From assembly GCA_028386065.3 (NCBI GenBank), contig JAKUCV010003362.1, positions 1 to 64,000 on the forward strand: a DNA stretch of 64,000 bases, in the 5' to 3' direction. The position numbers were made by a program, and so were the translations under genes. Numbering within the stretch: the first letter of the stretch is position 1; every line of letters starts with the position of its first letter. Positions 45,126-56,619 of the stretch are shown here, one piece after another. The DNA comes from Turnera subulata. Taxonomy: Eukaryota > Streptophyta > Magnoliopsida > Malpighiales > Passifloraceae. A model generated the notes under the pieces. The model saw only the letters and a program-made list of their open reading frames with translations, had not been told where the DNA came from and did not search any database.

Positions 45126-45422
45126 CGGGTCCGGGTTACTGTTCACATTATTCCTATTTTGTCTGGGTTTTCTATGAAATCCGATTTTTGTGCGCAAAGT
45201 CAGGATTCTATTCCTTTTCCTTAATTCTATAGCTTACACTCTAAGGATCTCTATTATTCCTCTTGTTTCCACAAAATTAGGTTTCTAAGGCAAATTAAAG
45301 TCCAACAATTAATAAAATTAACCTCCGTCCTAAGGTTTAAGGATACTTCCATTCTAAAAGAGACGAGGACACCTCCTTCCTAAGGTTTGATATTACATTT
45401 GTCATTGAAACATCATGATTTA

Positions 45423-46720
45423 GGGGTAGCATGCCCCTTATTTTGACGAAGTTCATAGGGTACCATGCCCTATTGCATAATCTATGCGAGAAATATCTAG
45501 GGGCATGACCCATTCGAATGTTTAACAAATCATTTGTGATGATGGACTAAGATTTTGAATCTTTTGATGTGTTCGTGAAAAGAGTTTGTTCTTGCAATTT
45601 GAATCTACTTTGCTAATGGAATCCATGTTCTAAGTGAGTGCATGTAGATGCTTCTAATGCGCGACTTGATTTGAATGCATGGGGATAATCCTATCTTCTA
45701 CTTGATATGATCGTTAGTAATGTTTATAACGACGTGAAGATGCAATTTCACAATAGCGTGCTAATGTGATGCATGCGGGTGCAAATGGAAATGAACTTTG
45801 GGTAAGAGCATGAAGACGCAAAAGATGATGATCCTTTGAATAGTGCATGTAGATGCAAAAGGGAATGATGAAATTGCAAAGGGAGTAGATTCGTGATGCA
45901 TTTGATTATGAAAGGGGATTGACAATAGTTTGTATGATGCATACGAATGCAAAGGGAATGCCCCTAGGATGATGCTTGTGAGTTCATGAGGAAAATGGAT
46001 CCTAATTTCTATGATGAACGCATGATGGTTATGAATGAGTTGTAACCTAGAGGGTATTTTCTAGAGGAGAGATCCTAACGATCGGAAAGAACGTAAAGAT
46101 GTAACCTAGAGGGTATAGCCTTAAAGATGAAAAGGAATGTATATAGCCTAAGCGAGTAAAAGGAAAGATCAAGAGAATCTATCCTAAGGGGATATCTAAG
46201 CGACTAAAAGGGAGGACCTAGAGGGCTTATCCTAAGAGGACATAGTCTAGGGGACTAAAAAGAGAAAACCTAGAGGATCTATCCTAAGAGGACATGGTGC
46301 AAGAGACTAAAAAGGGATCAAGAGAGCCTATCCTAAGAGGACATGGTCTAAGAGACTAAAACGAAGGTTAAGAACCAGAATCGTTATAATGGGTGTTCAT
46401 CTACCAAACTTGGATTTGGAAGGAATAACCTAGAGGATATAACCTAGTGATTGGGCGACGGATAAGAATTCAAGAGCTAAAGAGCTAAATGATAAAACTC
46501 ATGGGGGGACGCCCCTAGTTTCTAGACGATGCTTGAGGATGCTCCTATTTATGCATGGTGAGGTTATTGGCATGTCAATGCCCCTAATTTCTACACGATG
46601 AGTGTGGATGCACAAGAGAAGTTTCTATCCTTTATTGATGCATGTGAATTCCAATGGGAATGCTCCTAGCATGATGCATGAAAATACAAAAGGGGATGCC
46701 CCTAGCATGATGCATGAATG
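45423..46720 (-). repeat. Repeat-rich 3' region: GGGGTAGCATGCCCC motifs and a ~50-bp tandem repeat
   Basis: Palindrome-like motifs (GGGGTAGCATGCCCC at 45423, variants at about 45458 and 45498, and looser CATG...CCCCTA motifs to 46710) are in inverse orientation to the 54.3-55.0 kb array. Between 46150 and 46365 four units of about 50 bp contain TATCCTAAG (starts 46180, 46228, 46280, 46329). It lies upstream of the 3' LTR when read on the minus strand. Confidence 0.75.
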
Positions 46721-48896
46721 TCATGAGATTTGAAAAAGAAACGAGCCAAAGTGCATTTTAAAGAATGAGGCGAGTTTATTCCATCAAAATAATGTATTTG
46801 ATTTGATGAGTTTCTCAAGAATGAAATATAGCATCTTTGACAACCATGAATGCAAGTTTCAAATTCGACACGGATCCCATAGGTGGGCATAACTTCTAAG
46901 CACATTGCAAGGTAGATGAGGACTTGACTATTCAAATGATTGTGACCAGATGTTCAGGAGTTTCTTGATTCGAGCAAGGGTGTACTTGGAGCAATATCAG
47001 AGGGAGCCGGGGCCAATTTAAGCATGATGAATCCTGGTGGAATGCCAGAAGAAATCGAGAACCGATAGAAGCGAATTGACTTGGGAGCAATCTCAGGAAA
47101 GCAAGTGGATGGAAAGCAAAACCGGTAAGCGTCGATGCTGAATCTTAGAAGCTTCTTGAACATATCACGACCGTAGGATGTTTGAAGAAGAAGGAGCAAT
47201 GATTGGCCGCTTGTCACCTTGTAGAGATATGTGCCCTATGAGAGAGATGATAACACTCTAAAGAGTTCAAATAAATCTAGCATTTGAGTATCATTGTGGC
47301 ATAATTAACTTGAGATGCAAGCATAAACTCCATTCTTGTCTATTGAACCAACCTAAGAACCGATTAGACCGGACCCGTTATTGGGTTGCCTACGTACCCG
47401 TGAATATAGGGTGTGAAGTGTTTGATTTTGAAGTGATGATGATGTATGGGAGGCTAACGGTGATGATTTGAATTATATGGGTCGAGCGTTTGGTGAAATG
47501 GCAGGATGGTGTTTAGAGATGAATACTTGTCCTTTTTATGAGGCTTGTGGTGATTGGATATTTGTCTCGTTAATTAAGTCCGGCTTAATAAGTTGATATG
47601 TGGAGATCACTTCCTCGTTTTTTCTCTCTTTTTTTTTCCGATTTTCTTTTTTCTCTTTTTTTTTGCGTATGGCGCTAAACATGCTTGAAACAAGTAAAAG
47701 TGCAAACATTTTTTTATGCATTGATCTTATTGGATGTATTGAAAATGAGGTACAATTGCACTTATCATAGAAAAGTCCTTTGATGGAAACAAAATTTCAT
47801 AAGGAATCTTGGAAGAGGGCATGTTAATGGAAGGAAAAAATATTGATAGCCTTAGAGGTTTGAAAGAGTTGAAGGTAGGTAGATGCGGATAAACAAAGAA
47901 GAATAGGCTATCATAGGCTCAAAGGAGTTATGCAAGGGATAACGATAGATGGTAGGCTTTTTGTTGGCTTGTTGGTTCAAACAAAAAAAACCTAAATCAT
48001 CTCTTTCATTGAGCGTCCATTAAGATTCATTTTGAAAAGTTCTAACAATTTGTTCTAGGACATATCATGTTGACATTGAGTTTTTGAAAATAGTGTTTAG
48101 AATGTGTCGACAAATGCCAAGTAAGAAATACTTAGACAAATTTAAAAAATAAGTCCGATAAGCAAATTCCAGAACTTAACTCCACTATTATAAATAGACG
48201 TTCTCAGAAAGATCAATAGGTCTTTACAAAGGGTTGTGATGGGGCTTGGGGTAATATTTGATCAAGAAAAGATATATAAGGATTCAAAGTTTAAAGATTC
48301 ACTTAAGAGAGAAATGTGATGAGCATTACAAAAGAAAATTCTCAAAGTGCAAGTTTTGAAATGACATCCATATTGTGATCATGAAAAGGAATTCATCTTG
48401 TTCCAAGCATACTTGATGGCGCATACATTGTCTTTTGAATTTTTTTCTCTCTTTTTTTTTGTTGCTGTTTTTTTTTCGAGGAATGTGACCTTGAGTGTGA
48501 TGTAGTTATGGGACGCCAGATCTATTTTTGGAAACAATTTTACGAGACTATAGTTTGGATTGGACAAGCGCTTGAATTGATTTGGTAATTTGGACAAGTA
48601 TTCAAAATGGGTGAGGTGAGGAAAGGATTATATTCACGGGATCAGGTCTCCGTAGTTCGTTGGAAATGATTCCCGAGTTGGGCCAATGGACTTTCATGAA
48701 GTTTGTCAAATGCGTATGCACAGATAAATGAGGGAATGTAGATTTGATTATTCTTGAAAAGATCAAAAATACATTTATTCAAATGCTTGAAAATAAAGTG
48801 CGTCTAACATGATTAAATCAATAATTTATTGAATTTCGTACTCTAAAGATGATGGATAAAATTTCTCTCTCAAGGACATGACCTTTGATTCTTTCA
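46721..48896 (-). other. Internal Tat-like sequence without recognisable gene
   Basis: Only short frames occur, with T-runs near 47625 and 48440 and one ACGTAC-containing stretch near 47390 like the LTR hairpin block. The frame 46954-47217 (minus) is open but unlike any family I know. Pol would be expected here and is absent. Confidence 0.45.
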
Positions 48897-49607
48897 TTAA
48901 TACAAACGCTTAGTCGCGATGATTATCCCCATGTCAATCAAGTTCTGAATAGCGTGGCGCAAACGGATCCAATCGTCGGTGATATGCCCATAGATTTGAT
49001 GAAATACATAATACTTGCTTTGGTCAAGATTCGGGTTCGGATTGGTTGGTGGCTCCAAAGGTTTCAGCAACCCACTTTCTTGGCATATCTTAAACGCTTT
49101 TCCCCTTGACATATATAACGGAGTGAACTTCCTTTTTGCTAGAGTCACAATCTCTTTCTTTGATACTTCAAAATCGTGGGGTGGCTCCAACTTGAGAGAT
49201 GGAAGTGCAACATTGGCGGTGCAAGTCGGTTTGCCCCCAAGATTAGGGAAGAGTGTCGGTCGGTACAAATCACCCTTTTGAGCTTCATCCTCAAATACCT
49301 CTTTGGGCCTCTTGCATTTAGCATCTTCCTTCTCGGATGGTGGCTTCCTTGCATTTTCCTCCATTGGTGTGGCTACATTGGTATGCTCGAGCTTAAACTC
49401 CTTAGTGTCTTGCCCCTCTAGTGTGGCCATATTCCGCGTCAAGTCTTCTAGTTCACGCACCCGTTGTCCATTCACCTTGTGACCTAGGAATTCTTGTTCC
49501 ATTGGCTCCTTGGAACGTCCATCATTGGTGCGCGGCTTCTCATCGACTTGTCTCCTCGGCTTAATCACCAAGTCATTCCGGTTCATGTTCATGAGTGCAA
49601 ATTCCAA
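48897..49607 (-). pseudogene. Tat/Ogre-like gag, C-terminal part
   Basis: This open frame of 236 residues has a Lys/Glu-rich linker (residues 1-110), then 'FTPLYMSRGKAFKICQESGL' and 'SKYYVFHQIYGHITDDWIRL' followed by 'RHAIQNLIDMGII'. The last blocks match the end of Tat-type gag, where a zinc-knuckle-like C...H...H...C motif is usual. Here the expected Cys residues are replaced (Val and Trp), so metal binding is probably lost. The N-terminal capsid part is missing upstream. Confidence 0.7.
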
Positions 49608-50460
49608 AAGTTGCCCCTAGAAGGTTGATGAAAATTCCGGATGGATGGGTCCTTTAGCACCTTGCTCACTAGCCTTGGGCACATTCACAGTTTCGGTCAA
49701 AATCTTCACCATCTCGTTCCAACTAAAGTAGATGTTACGCATGGTTTCCTAGGGAATTCAAGTTTCAAAGGTTTAATGGTCGTCAAAGATCCTAGATACA
49801 AGCCTTGAGTTGTTTTTTTTTTTTGAAAACATCGTGAGGGAAAAATATGGGAAAAGGCGATGATGGAACAAACTCGCAAAACAAGATTTTTTTTTCAAAA
49901 GGATTTTTGAATTTTTTTATATTTTTATTTTGTAAATAAACAATTGACGGAAAAAAATTATTTAGAGAACTACTTTGGCTCGAAATTTGTTTTGTTTTGA
50001 AAACATGCAATGTGATATGATGTTAATGATGATTGATGCATGCAACCATGGATTCCTAAAGCAAAGAAGACATATAAACATCCACATAGCATAGGCATTG
50101 CAATAGCAATAGTCCATCATCAAAACTTCACCGCAATATAGTTTATATGCATGATATGCTAGGGTATGCAGGTTGGTTGGGGGCTAAGAAACCGCTGTTG
50201 TGGGAGGTTCAACCTACTCACATGTGACACAAGGATGCCGCGTGAGGTCGTAGGCCAAGGTTCCCAATCATCGCGCGCGGCGGGTAACGGACAAATCGCA
50301 TGCCATATCACCACGAATGATGGTATGTATGGGCAAGGACTCGTCGCGCCCCTTTAAGGTAAAGGTTTAACACACAATCATAGTGAATGCCAGCATGCAA
50401 GTGACAAATAACAAAACACAAAACTCGAGCAAAAATTGCACATTATTTGCTAAACCCACG
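49608..50460. other. Leader region of the Tat-like element
   Basis: Between gag and primer-binding site there is only a degraded sequence with A- and T-runs (49808-49990) and no coding frame. Confidence 0.4.
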
Positions 50461-50480
50461 AATCCCCAGTGGAGTCGCCA
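50461..50480 (-). promoter_or_regulatory. Primer-binding site of Tat-like element
   Basis: The minus strand reads TGGCGACTCCACTGGGGATT, two bases inside the right LTR. It resembles the tRNA-Arg type site at 40330. Confidence 0.7.
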
Positions 50481-50482
50481 GC

Positions 50483-51965
50483 TGTGAGAACCCGGAACTT
50501 TCTCACCTCGTGACAATCAATGGAGTCGCCACCCAAGTTTTATTACCGTGGAAAAACTCAGGAAAAACCAAAGAATAACTCCCTATACCCACGAAGCAAC
50601 CAGAATAGCGAACCAAAGACGCCAGACTCGGGGATTCGTCATGAATAGGAAGGTATGAGGCACCCCATCCAAGCTTGGGCGAAATAATATGCAATTTAAG
50701 CGAATACTTGTGTTTTGGTGCTTGTGTGCATGTGTGTAAACCAGATTTCCAACAGCATATGATCATCAAAACAGCATGCGTAAACCCAGAATTAAAAGAA
50801 CAAAAGAGAAAAGAAAGGGTTAGAACATAATTTGGCTTGCGTCTCCACCACTAGAGACATCCTATGTACCCCGGTTGGGTTCAAAGTCCAAGTAGTTCTT
50901 AGATTGAAAGCAAACAATCAATAAAACATGTCAGTATCATCATAGCATTACATCAGCAGCAAGCAAAGCGACTTAGAATCGAAAAGAGTTTAGAACACTT
51001 ACCTTGAGTTTCTGGACAGAAACTACAGTCGACTTGAAGCTGATTTTAAGTGCACCAAACGATCGTTTCATCCGCTGAGACCAACAGAAACGTTGTAGAT
51101 CTTCCTCTTAAATTTCTAGAGAGTCCAAGATCGCAGCAATCTGAAGTCTAGAACTCCAGATATGATTTAATTACCGAGACTGCACGCTGCAAGAGCTTGT
51201 ACGCGAGTTCTTCGTGTTCTTGACCCCGGGATTGCAATTGATTGCTCTTAAGCCCTTGAATTCGACTCCTGCTCTGCAAGCTCTAATAAGAAAACACAAC
51301 TAGAGCAGTACCACGTGAGATCTGAAAGAGAAAAGCAATAGGAATTGAAGAATAAATCAAATCTAAAGAGTTTCTCCAAGCTAATGCGTTTGGGGTGTGT
51401 GTCGAGAGAAAATTCGATAAATTGAGTGCTTTACCGCTACTCAATGTTGCCGTCCCCTTCTCTGTAAACCCTAGGGACCTATATATAGTGTACAATTCGT
51501 CCATAGATTGGTTTAAGACTCCTAGATCAGATTGAAAACAAAATCCTTGACTTGCTCACCAAGTTGGTGCTTTACCTGTTTTGTAACCCGTAATTGCACG
51601 CCAATTTCCACCTTGTAGATGACGAAATCAAACTCTGGGACCTTCTAAAAAGCTCTAGAAAAGTATTCTAGCTTTATGACCATATAAAGAAATCCTAAAT
51701 TGGAATTTTGTAGCTCGAGATATCGCAAAAATAGTGGGCCTAGGTCGGTGCTAGATTTCTGCACGACTGGGCCAACTTTAATCAATTACTGCTCTTAATC
51801 TACTGGGCCAAAAAATGTGAAATTTATATCCACGAAACCCCTATAAGTCTAGTTTCGTTTCCAACTAGTTTCATGCCGATTGGACCCCTGAAGCTCCCGG
51901 AATCGTTAATTAAGTGGCCTGTGCTCGCTGCAGAGAAAGTTGCCAAAATAGGACCACTTAACCGA
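50483..51965 (-). repeat. 5' LTR of Tat-like element (promoter present)
   Basis: It is homologous to 43672-45032 but includes an extra segment at about 51401-51522 with a TATA box. Confidence 0.75.
51478..51488 (-). promoter_or_regulatory. TATA box of the Tat-like 5' LTR
   Basis: The minus strand reads ACTATATATAGG followed by TCCCTAGGGTTT, a classic plant core promoter layout. The segment is missing from the other LTR of the same element. Confidence 0.6.
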
Positions 51966-54290
51966 CATGAGATGATGATAAGACGAAGATGGATGAGACG
52001 ATGAACATGATTGTGAGGAAAGGATGAGACAGAGAAGAGGATGATGATGAAATGGTGAAGATTACGATGGAGAAGACCACGAGGAAATGTGAAGATGACG
52101 GTGACGAAATGACAGGGGGGCATGAGGTGATGAGTTGAGTTGATAAATCGATAAGATGAGGAGTTGAGCCGCAGAGATAGTGAGGAGGCAATGAGATGAG
52201 GCGATAGAGATGATACATTCCGAGAGATCATCCAATACTACGGGAGAATAGACAAGAAGTGCAAGTGAGAGTCGACTAGAAACCATATGCTGAATTGCTA
52301 AGTATGGATAGGTGATGACCAAGAATTAGGAAAAGGGTGGTGTATTTGCTCTTAGGAGTCCGGGAGTTGAGTCGAGTCGAAAGGAGTGACAATCTAATTA
52401 CTTGCGCATATGTGGCAAACTGATTATGTGTGACTTCATGAATTCCAGTGGATCATTCTAGAGGACTATAAAAACGAACTACGAAGACCTGATTCTGTGG
52501 GTGTATCCCTTTCCTGCCTAAGCCGATCTCTAAACACTTACCCTCACCGATTCCCAAACACTTACGCACACCGAACTTCAAACACATACCCAATTTGATG
52601 TTTGAACACTTATCCAACCCGATATCCATGTTGACCCCATCACATCTACCTTGAACACTCATCTAGATGAGTTGCTTCCAAAGAGTTCAATCCAAATGCA
52701 CTTGTTCAAAAGGGTCACTCCCCTCGAAAAAAGAAATCGAAAAAGAAAGAAAAAGAAAAAAAAAAAGAGGTAACCCTTAGTGCCTGAGTCATTGATTCAT
52801 CTCCCATTCTTACCGGGAAGAGATCATATGAAGAAGATAAGTGTTCCCCCAAATGACCTATCACATTGAGCCTCCCACGCTCTTGACAAATACTTCAAAC
52901 CAAACACCACATTCACAGATACGTAAGCAATCCAGCAACGGGCCCAGTCTATAAATTCTTGTTTCCTAGATTGATTCAATGGAAAGATTGGAGTTATTTA
53001 TAGATAAACACGCCATAGTGTTGATTCTATCATTAGGTCTCCCCCTTCGAACCTATTTTTCAGTCCCCATGAAGTTATGGTTGTCAATCGAGCCCGCTCT
53101 TTACTTGCATTCGGTCATTAGTGTCCAAATGATTCTTGAATTCCTTGCCATTCCCTCAATGAAATTGATGATCTACCCCTCTAATGGTCATCTAAGTATA
53201 CCTAGCCCGAGTGGTCTGTGTCTTCTCCGAGTTTAGCAATCCTGGTGTTTCTTTAGTGTCTATGGCTATTGTACCCCAGAAAAGAAAAGAAAAAGAATTG
53301 AAAAAAAAGGAAAAAGGAAAAAAGAGAAAAGGAAAAGGAAAAGAAGAGAGCCTGCTAAGTTGAAAACCCGAATGGGCGGCATAGGCAAAAATTAAGGCTA
53401 AAAAACAGAAAATAAGGATAGTGGCCAATGACAACAAAGAGACGTTCATACATCAGACCACGTCGTTCCTCGAAGCAAAGATTGCTCATTGAAGATAGAC
53501 CACCCTGCTGACCACACCATGCACAGCCATCCGGGCACGTTGCCCCCATTTAGTTTTGAAGGGATATCCGCTCATCCATCGACTTACCTCGCCAAGCTAT
53601 TCTTCATCCAAACCTTTCAACACGGAATGCTCACATATGGGGTCTTAGTTAGAATTTGAAGTGAATAAGTTCATAATTGTTAGGAATCCTTCTCTTTAAA
53701 GCTTATGTGTCTTTGATGGGATACCTAGTCTTTATTTAGAAATTGTTTGACTTTCACCTTGGCTCGGTAATTTTCAAAGTTCATGCATTATATTAGGGAT
53801 GTTTTGCACACATCATGTAGAAGTAGATGGTATTTGCATTTAAAGAAAAAAAAAAGGAAAAAAAAAACATACCATGTAGAAGAATAAGGCACTTGTATCA
53901 TGGAGGGATAGAAAATATTTGCATTAGAAAGAGAAGAGAGAAGGAGAGGTAGAGAGAGGGAAAAAAACCAAGAGAGTGTGAAGAGGAGGAGGGAGAGACG
54001 AGAAAAAAGAAAAAAACAAGAAAAGAGAGAGAGGAAAAATTGTGAGAGAATAAGAGAGGAAGGAGAGAGAGAACAACATGTCATGGTGTTTGCATCAATC
54101 ATGTAGAAACCAGGGGCATCCTCATGCATTGAAAAGATAACACATTTTAAAAACATGCTCATGCATCACTTAGACATAGGACGTGGATTACTTAGATAAG
54201 GTAGATTTGGTTGAAAGCGTATTTTTCATGAAAGTAACGACATGAGAAATTCATCATCTTGTGTAGACTTAGATATCCTAGACTTGTTAG
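51966..54290 (+). other. Low-complexity and AT-rich Tat-derived sequence
   Basis: GA-rich purine stretches (51966-52110, 52730-52770, 53280-53350 and 53820-54080) alternate with AT-rich DNA. Open frames on the opposite strand (Ser/Leu/His-rich) follow from this composition. No gene was recognised. Confidence 0.5.
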
Positions 54291-54293
54291 CTG

Positions 54294-55030
54294 AAGGGGC
54301 ATGGCATGCCCAAATCTTATAGACAGTGTTGATTGTAGACCAACGGGCATGTCACGCCCACATCTGAGAACTAGATTTTTGCCGTGGACAAGGGGCATGT
54401 CATGCCTCGGTTTTTGACTCGTCAAGATGATACCACATAGTAAAGGCATAGTTGCCATGAGTTTTTAAGGTTACCCTACATCATGGGCATTCTCAATGGA
54501 ATGAGTTGTAAGGCCAGTTTCTTTTTAGAAAGTTGATCTGGATTTTAGGCATTTTCACTGGAATGAGTTGTAAGGCTCAACTTTTTGTGAAATGATGTTA
54601 GGGGCACGGCGGGCCTTGAATCTGTGTTGATGAGGTTTGCAAGGGGCATGCTACCCTTATGATTTGAATTAATATTTTTCGGAGTATGCTAACCCCTTAA
54701 TATGAGTTGATTTTTTCCAAAAAAGGGTAAGGCAGACCCAAAACATGTTTGCTCTTTCGGGCCATGCTACCCCTTTTGCATGATTTTCTCGGGGCATGCT
54801 ACCCCTCCACTTTTCTTTATCTCTCGGGGCATGCTACCCCATTGTCTGCTCAATTTGATTTCTCAAGACATGCTACCCTATGTCTTGGGTTCACTTTTTG
54901 GGGCATGCTACCCCAAAATTCGACATTGATGTTTCCTAGGGCATGCTACCCCATGATTTAAGTTGGTTCTCCTAGGACATGCTACCCCGTGATTCAATGT
55001 TGATATTTTTCGGGACATGCTACCCCACAA
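54294..55030 (+). repeat. Array of ~14 GGGGCATGCTACCCC-type hairpins
   Basis: Copies or close variants start near 54294, 54343, 54390, 54599, 54641, 54680, 54758, 54791, 54826, 54868, 54899, 54937, 54975 and 55013. The core is GGGG-CATGCTA-CCCC, so each can form a 4-bp GC stem over a 7-nt loop containing CATG. Between 54758 and 55030 the spacing is 31-42 bp, while the sequence between copies differs. Confidence 0.9.
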
Positions 55031-55039
55031 TTTGAGTTG

Positions 55040-55790
55040 ACCACTTGGGGCATATCGTCAAAGATAGTGCCTTCAATCATGGCCACTTCACTGGTGATAT
55101 TTAGTGTATCTCAAGAATGAGAAATGTTTTCAACAATTTCAAAGATGCTTTTTACGAATCCTTTTGGGCATGAAAATCTTTAGAGATGCATTCTTTTGTC
55201 AAATCCACACACCTTTTTTTCCAAAAAGAGCTTTGATGCGTAAGAGCCAATTTTCTCCAAATTGCACCTTTTCAAAGAGAATTCACTAAAGCTTCGTTTT
55301 CAAACACGAAATATTTGTGGTGAAAGCCACGATTTCATAGGCAATATGAAAGAATTAAAAAGAATGCTTTGACACCAATCACCCTTCTTTTATCTATGTT
55401 CTGGCTTAGAGCGGCCTTAGACTAGAAGACCATCGCCCTTGTCAAGCATTTGTCTAGGTTTAGACGTATAAAATGGTTTTAACTAAAGTATTGCATGTTT
55501 TCAAAACTTGCTCATCTATATTCTTTGAGAAATCGCATACATGAGATTTATGCACAAAATTCCATACTTTACATGGAAATAACAAAAGTTTGTATTAAAA
55601 ACCACTTTTAATGCCCAAATGTATTTTGTATAATGCGTTTGTTTTGAGACACTTTCTGAGAAGAGTGATTGCATGCACTGAACAAAGTGCTTTGAGAAGC
55701 TAAGCCCACCTTCATAGTACGGGGCACAGAAATTCGTTTAAGTGAGGATCGAGCCAATTCTAGAAGAAGAGCTAGGTTAGCCTTGGGGAT
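55040..55790 (+). other. AT-rich sequence between array and LTR end
   Basis: No gene. It probably belongs to the LTR or 3' region of the plus-strand Tat-like remnant. Confidence 0.35.
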
Positions 55791-55799
55791 CCCCATTTA

Positions 55800-56215
55800 G
55801 AAGAACTACGAGAGCTCTGAACCCAAAGATAGGGGGTACGTAGGCAGTCTCAAGTGGATGAGGTGCAAGGTCAAATATATAAATATTTTGCATTTCGTAT
55901 TTGTATTTTTTTGTTTGTTTTGCTCACATGAAGTATATGATCCAACTACGAACAATACACATAGACCTTGGCTTCTAGTATCACCGGTATTATCTTAGTG
56001 AAGATGGTAGTCCGCGATAAACGATTCCCAGGACCTTCCTCTTGGTTTCGAGATCAATGCATTATCTAGAGTCAACAACGGGTTTTCCTCAAATTTTCCC
56101 TTAATAAATTTGGTTGGCGATTCCTTGTCAAGGCGACAATCAAGAGAACACCGAGAACAGTATGTGCCCAAAATTTCCGTGAGTTTCGTCCGGATTTGTG
56201 ATATTCTCTTTGAAA
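55800..56215 (+). repeat. LTR end of a Tat-like element (plus strand)
   Basis: It contains GAACTACGAGAGCTCTGAACCC...GGGGGTACGTAGGCAGTC (55803-55849), the same block as in the other Tat-like LTRs. It runs to 'AATTTGGTTGGCGATTCC' near 56125, like the end of the LTR at 39784-40327. No intact primer site follows. Confidence 0.55.
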
Positions 56216-56475
56216 GAACTTAGCCCAAGTACGAATACCGTGCATGCATATTCTGTCTAGTTTGCTGGATTTTTATGTGAGACCGCTTGTGACACCTCCT
56301 GTTTATGTTTGGGAATATGCATGGAATGATGGTTCTTTGAGAAGCGGATAATTTGTCTATCCTGAGAATCATCAAATCGGTTCCCTCTATCAAATTTAAA
56401 CCGAGGATAACGAGGCGATATCCCCTCCAACCGGACCGCGGCGCAATGCTCACATTCACATAAAAAAGTTTAAGT

Positions 56476-56610
56476 CTATGAGTCTGAGCTAAGCCAACTA
56501 CAACCTACACTATTTTTAATTCCAACATCGTTCATTTCTTTCCTCACAACGGTTGCTTCTTTGCAGCTGTCATAGTCCATCCAATATTGATTAACAAAAA
56601 TAAGTGAAGG
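56476..56610 (-). pseudogene. PPR protein E-motif fragment
   Basis: The minus-strand frame reads 'YWMDYDSCKEATVVRKEM', then 'NDVGIKNSVGCSWL', and stops at TAG (plus-strand 56476-56478). The block R-K-x-M-x-x-x-G-I-K-x-x-x-G-C-S-W is the hallmark of the E motif at the end of plant PLS-class pentatricopeptide-repeat proteins, which edit organelle RNA. The usual downstream E+/DYW parts are missing, and upstream sequence (to about 56950) shows no further PPR repeats that I can read. It is probably a captured or left-over gene scrap rather than a working gene. Confidence 0.5.
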
Positions 56611-56619
56611 AGCTAACTG

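Larger units (their letters stand above)
43672..51965 (-). mobile_element. Tat/Ogre-like Gypsy element (minus strand), decayed
   Basis: Two related LTRs (43672-45032 and 50483-51965) enclose about 5.4 kb. A primer-binding site (50461-50480, minus) next to the right LTR makes that the 5' LTR. The interior contains a gag fragment (48897-49607) and repeat arrays near 45.4-46.7 kb, but no pol. The left LTR starts inside an Athila-like protease, indicating where it landed. The right LTR homology stops at 51965, so the outer end may be truncated, and I found no target duplication. Confidence 0.7.

Noticed and set aside
51824..52322. Ser/His-rich minus-strand ORFs (135 and 86 codons)
   Set aside because: They are shadows of a GA-rich low-complexity stretch and partly overlap LTR sequence.
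53788..54162. 124-codon Leu/Phe/Ser-rich ORF suggesting a membrane protein
   Set aside because: It derives from the purine-rich (GA)n region read on the opposite strand. The hydrophobicity is a composition effect.
54758..55030. Possible CRISPR array (15-bp repeat, 31-42 bp spacing)
   Set aside because: Repeats are imperfect, no cas genes are present, and the element context is Gypsy.
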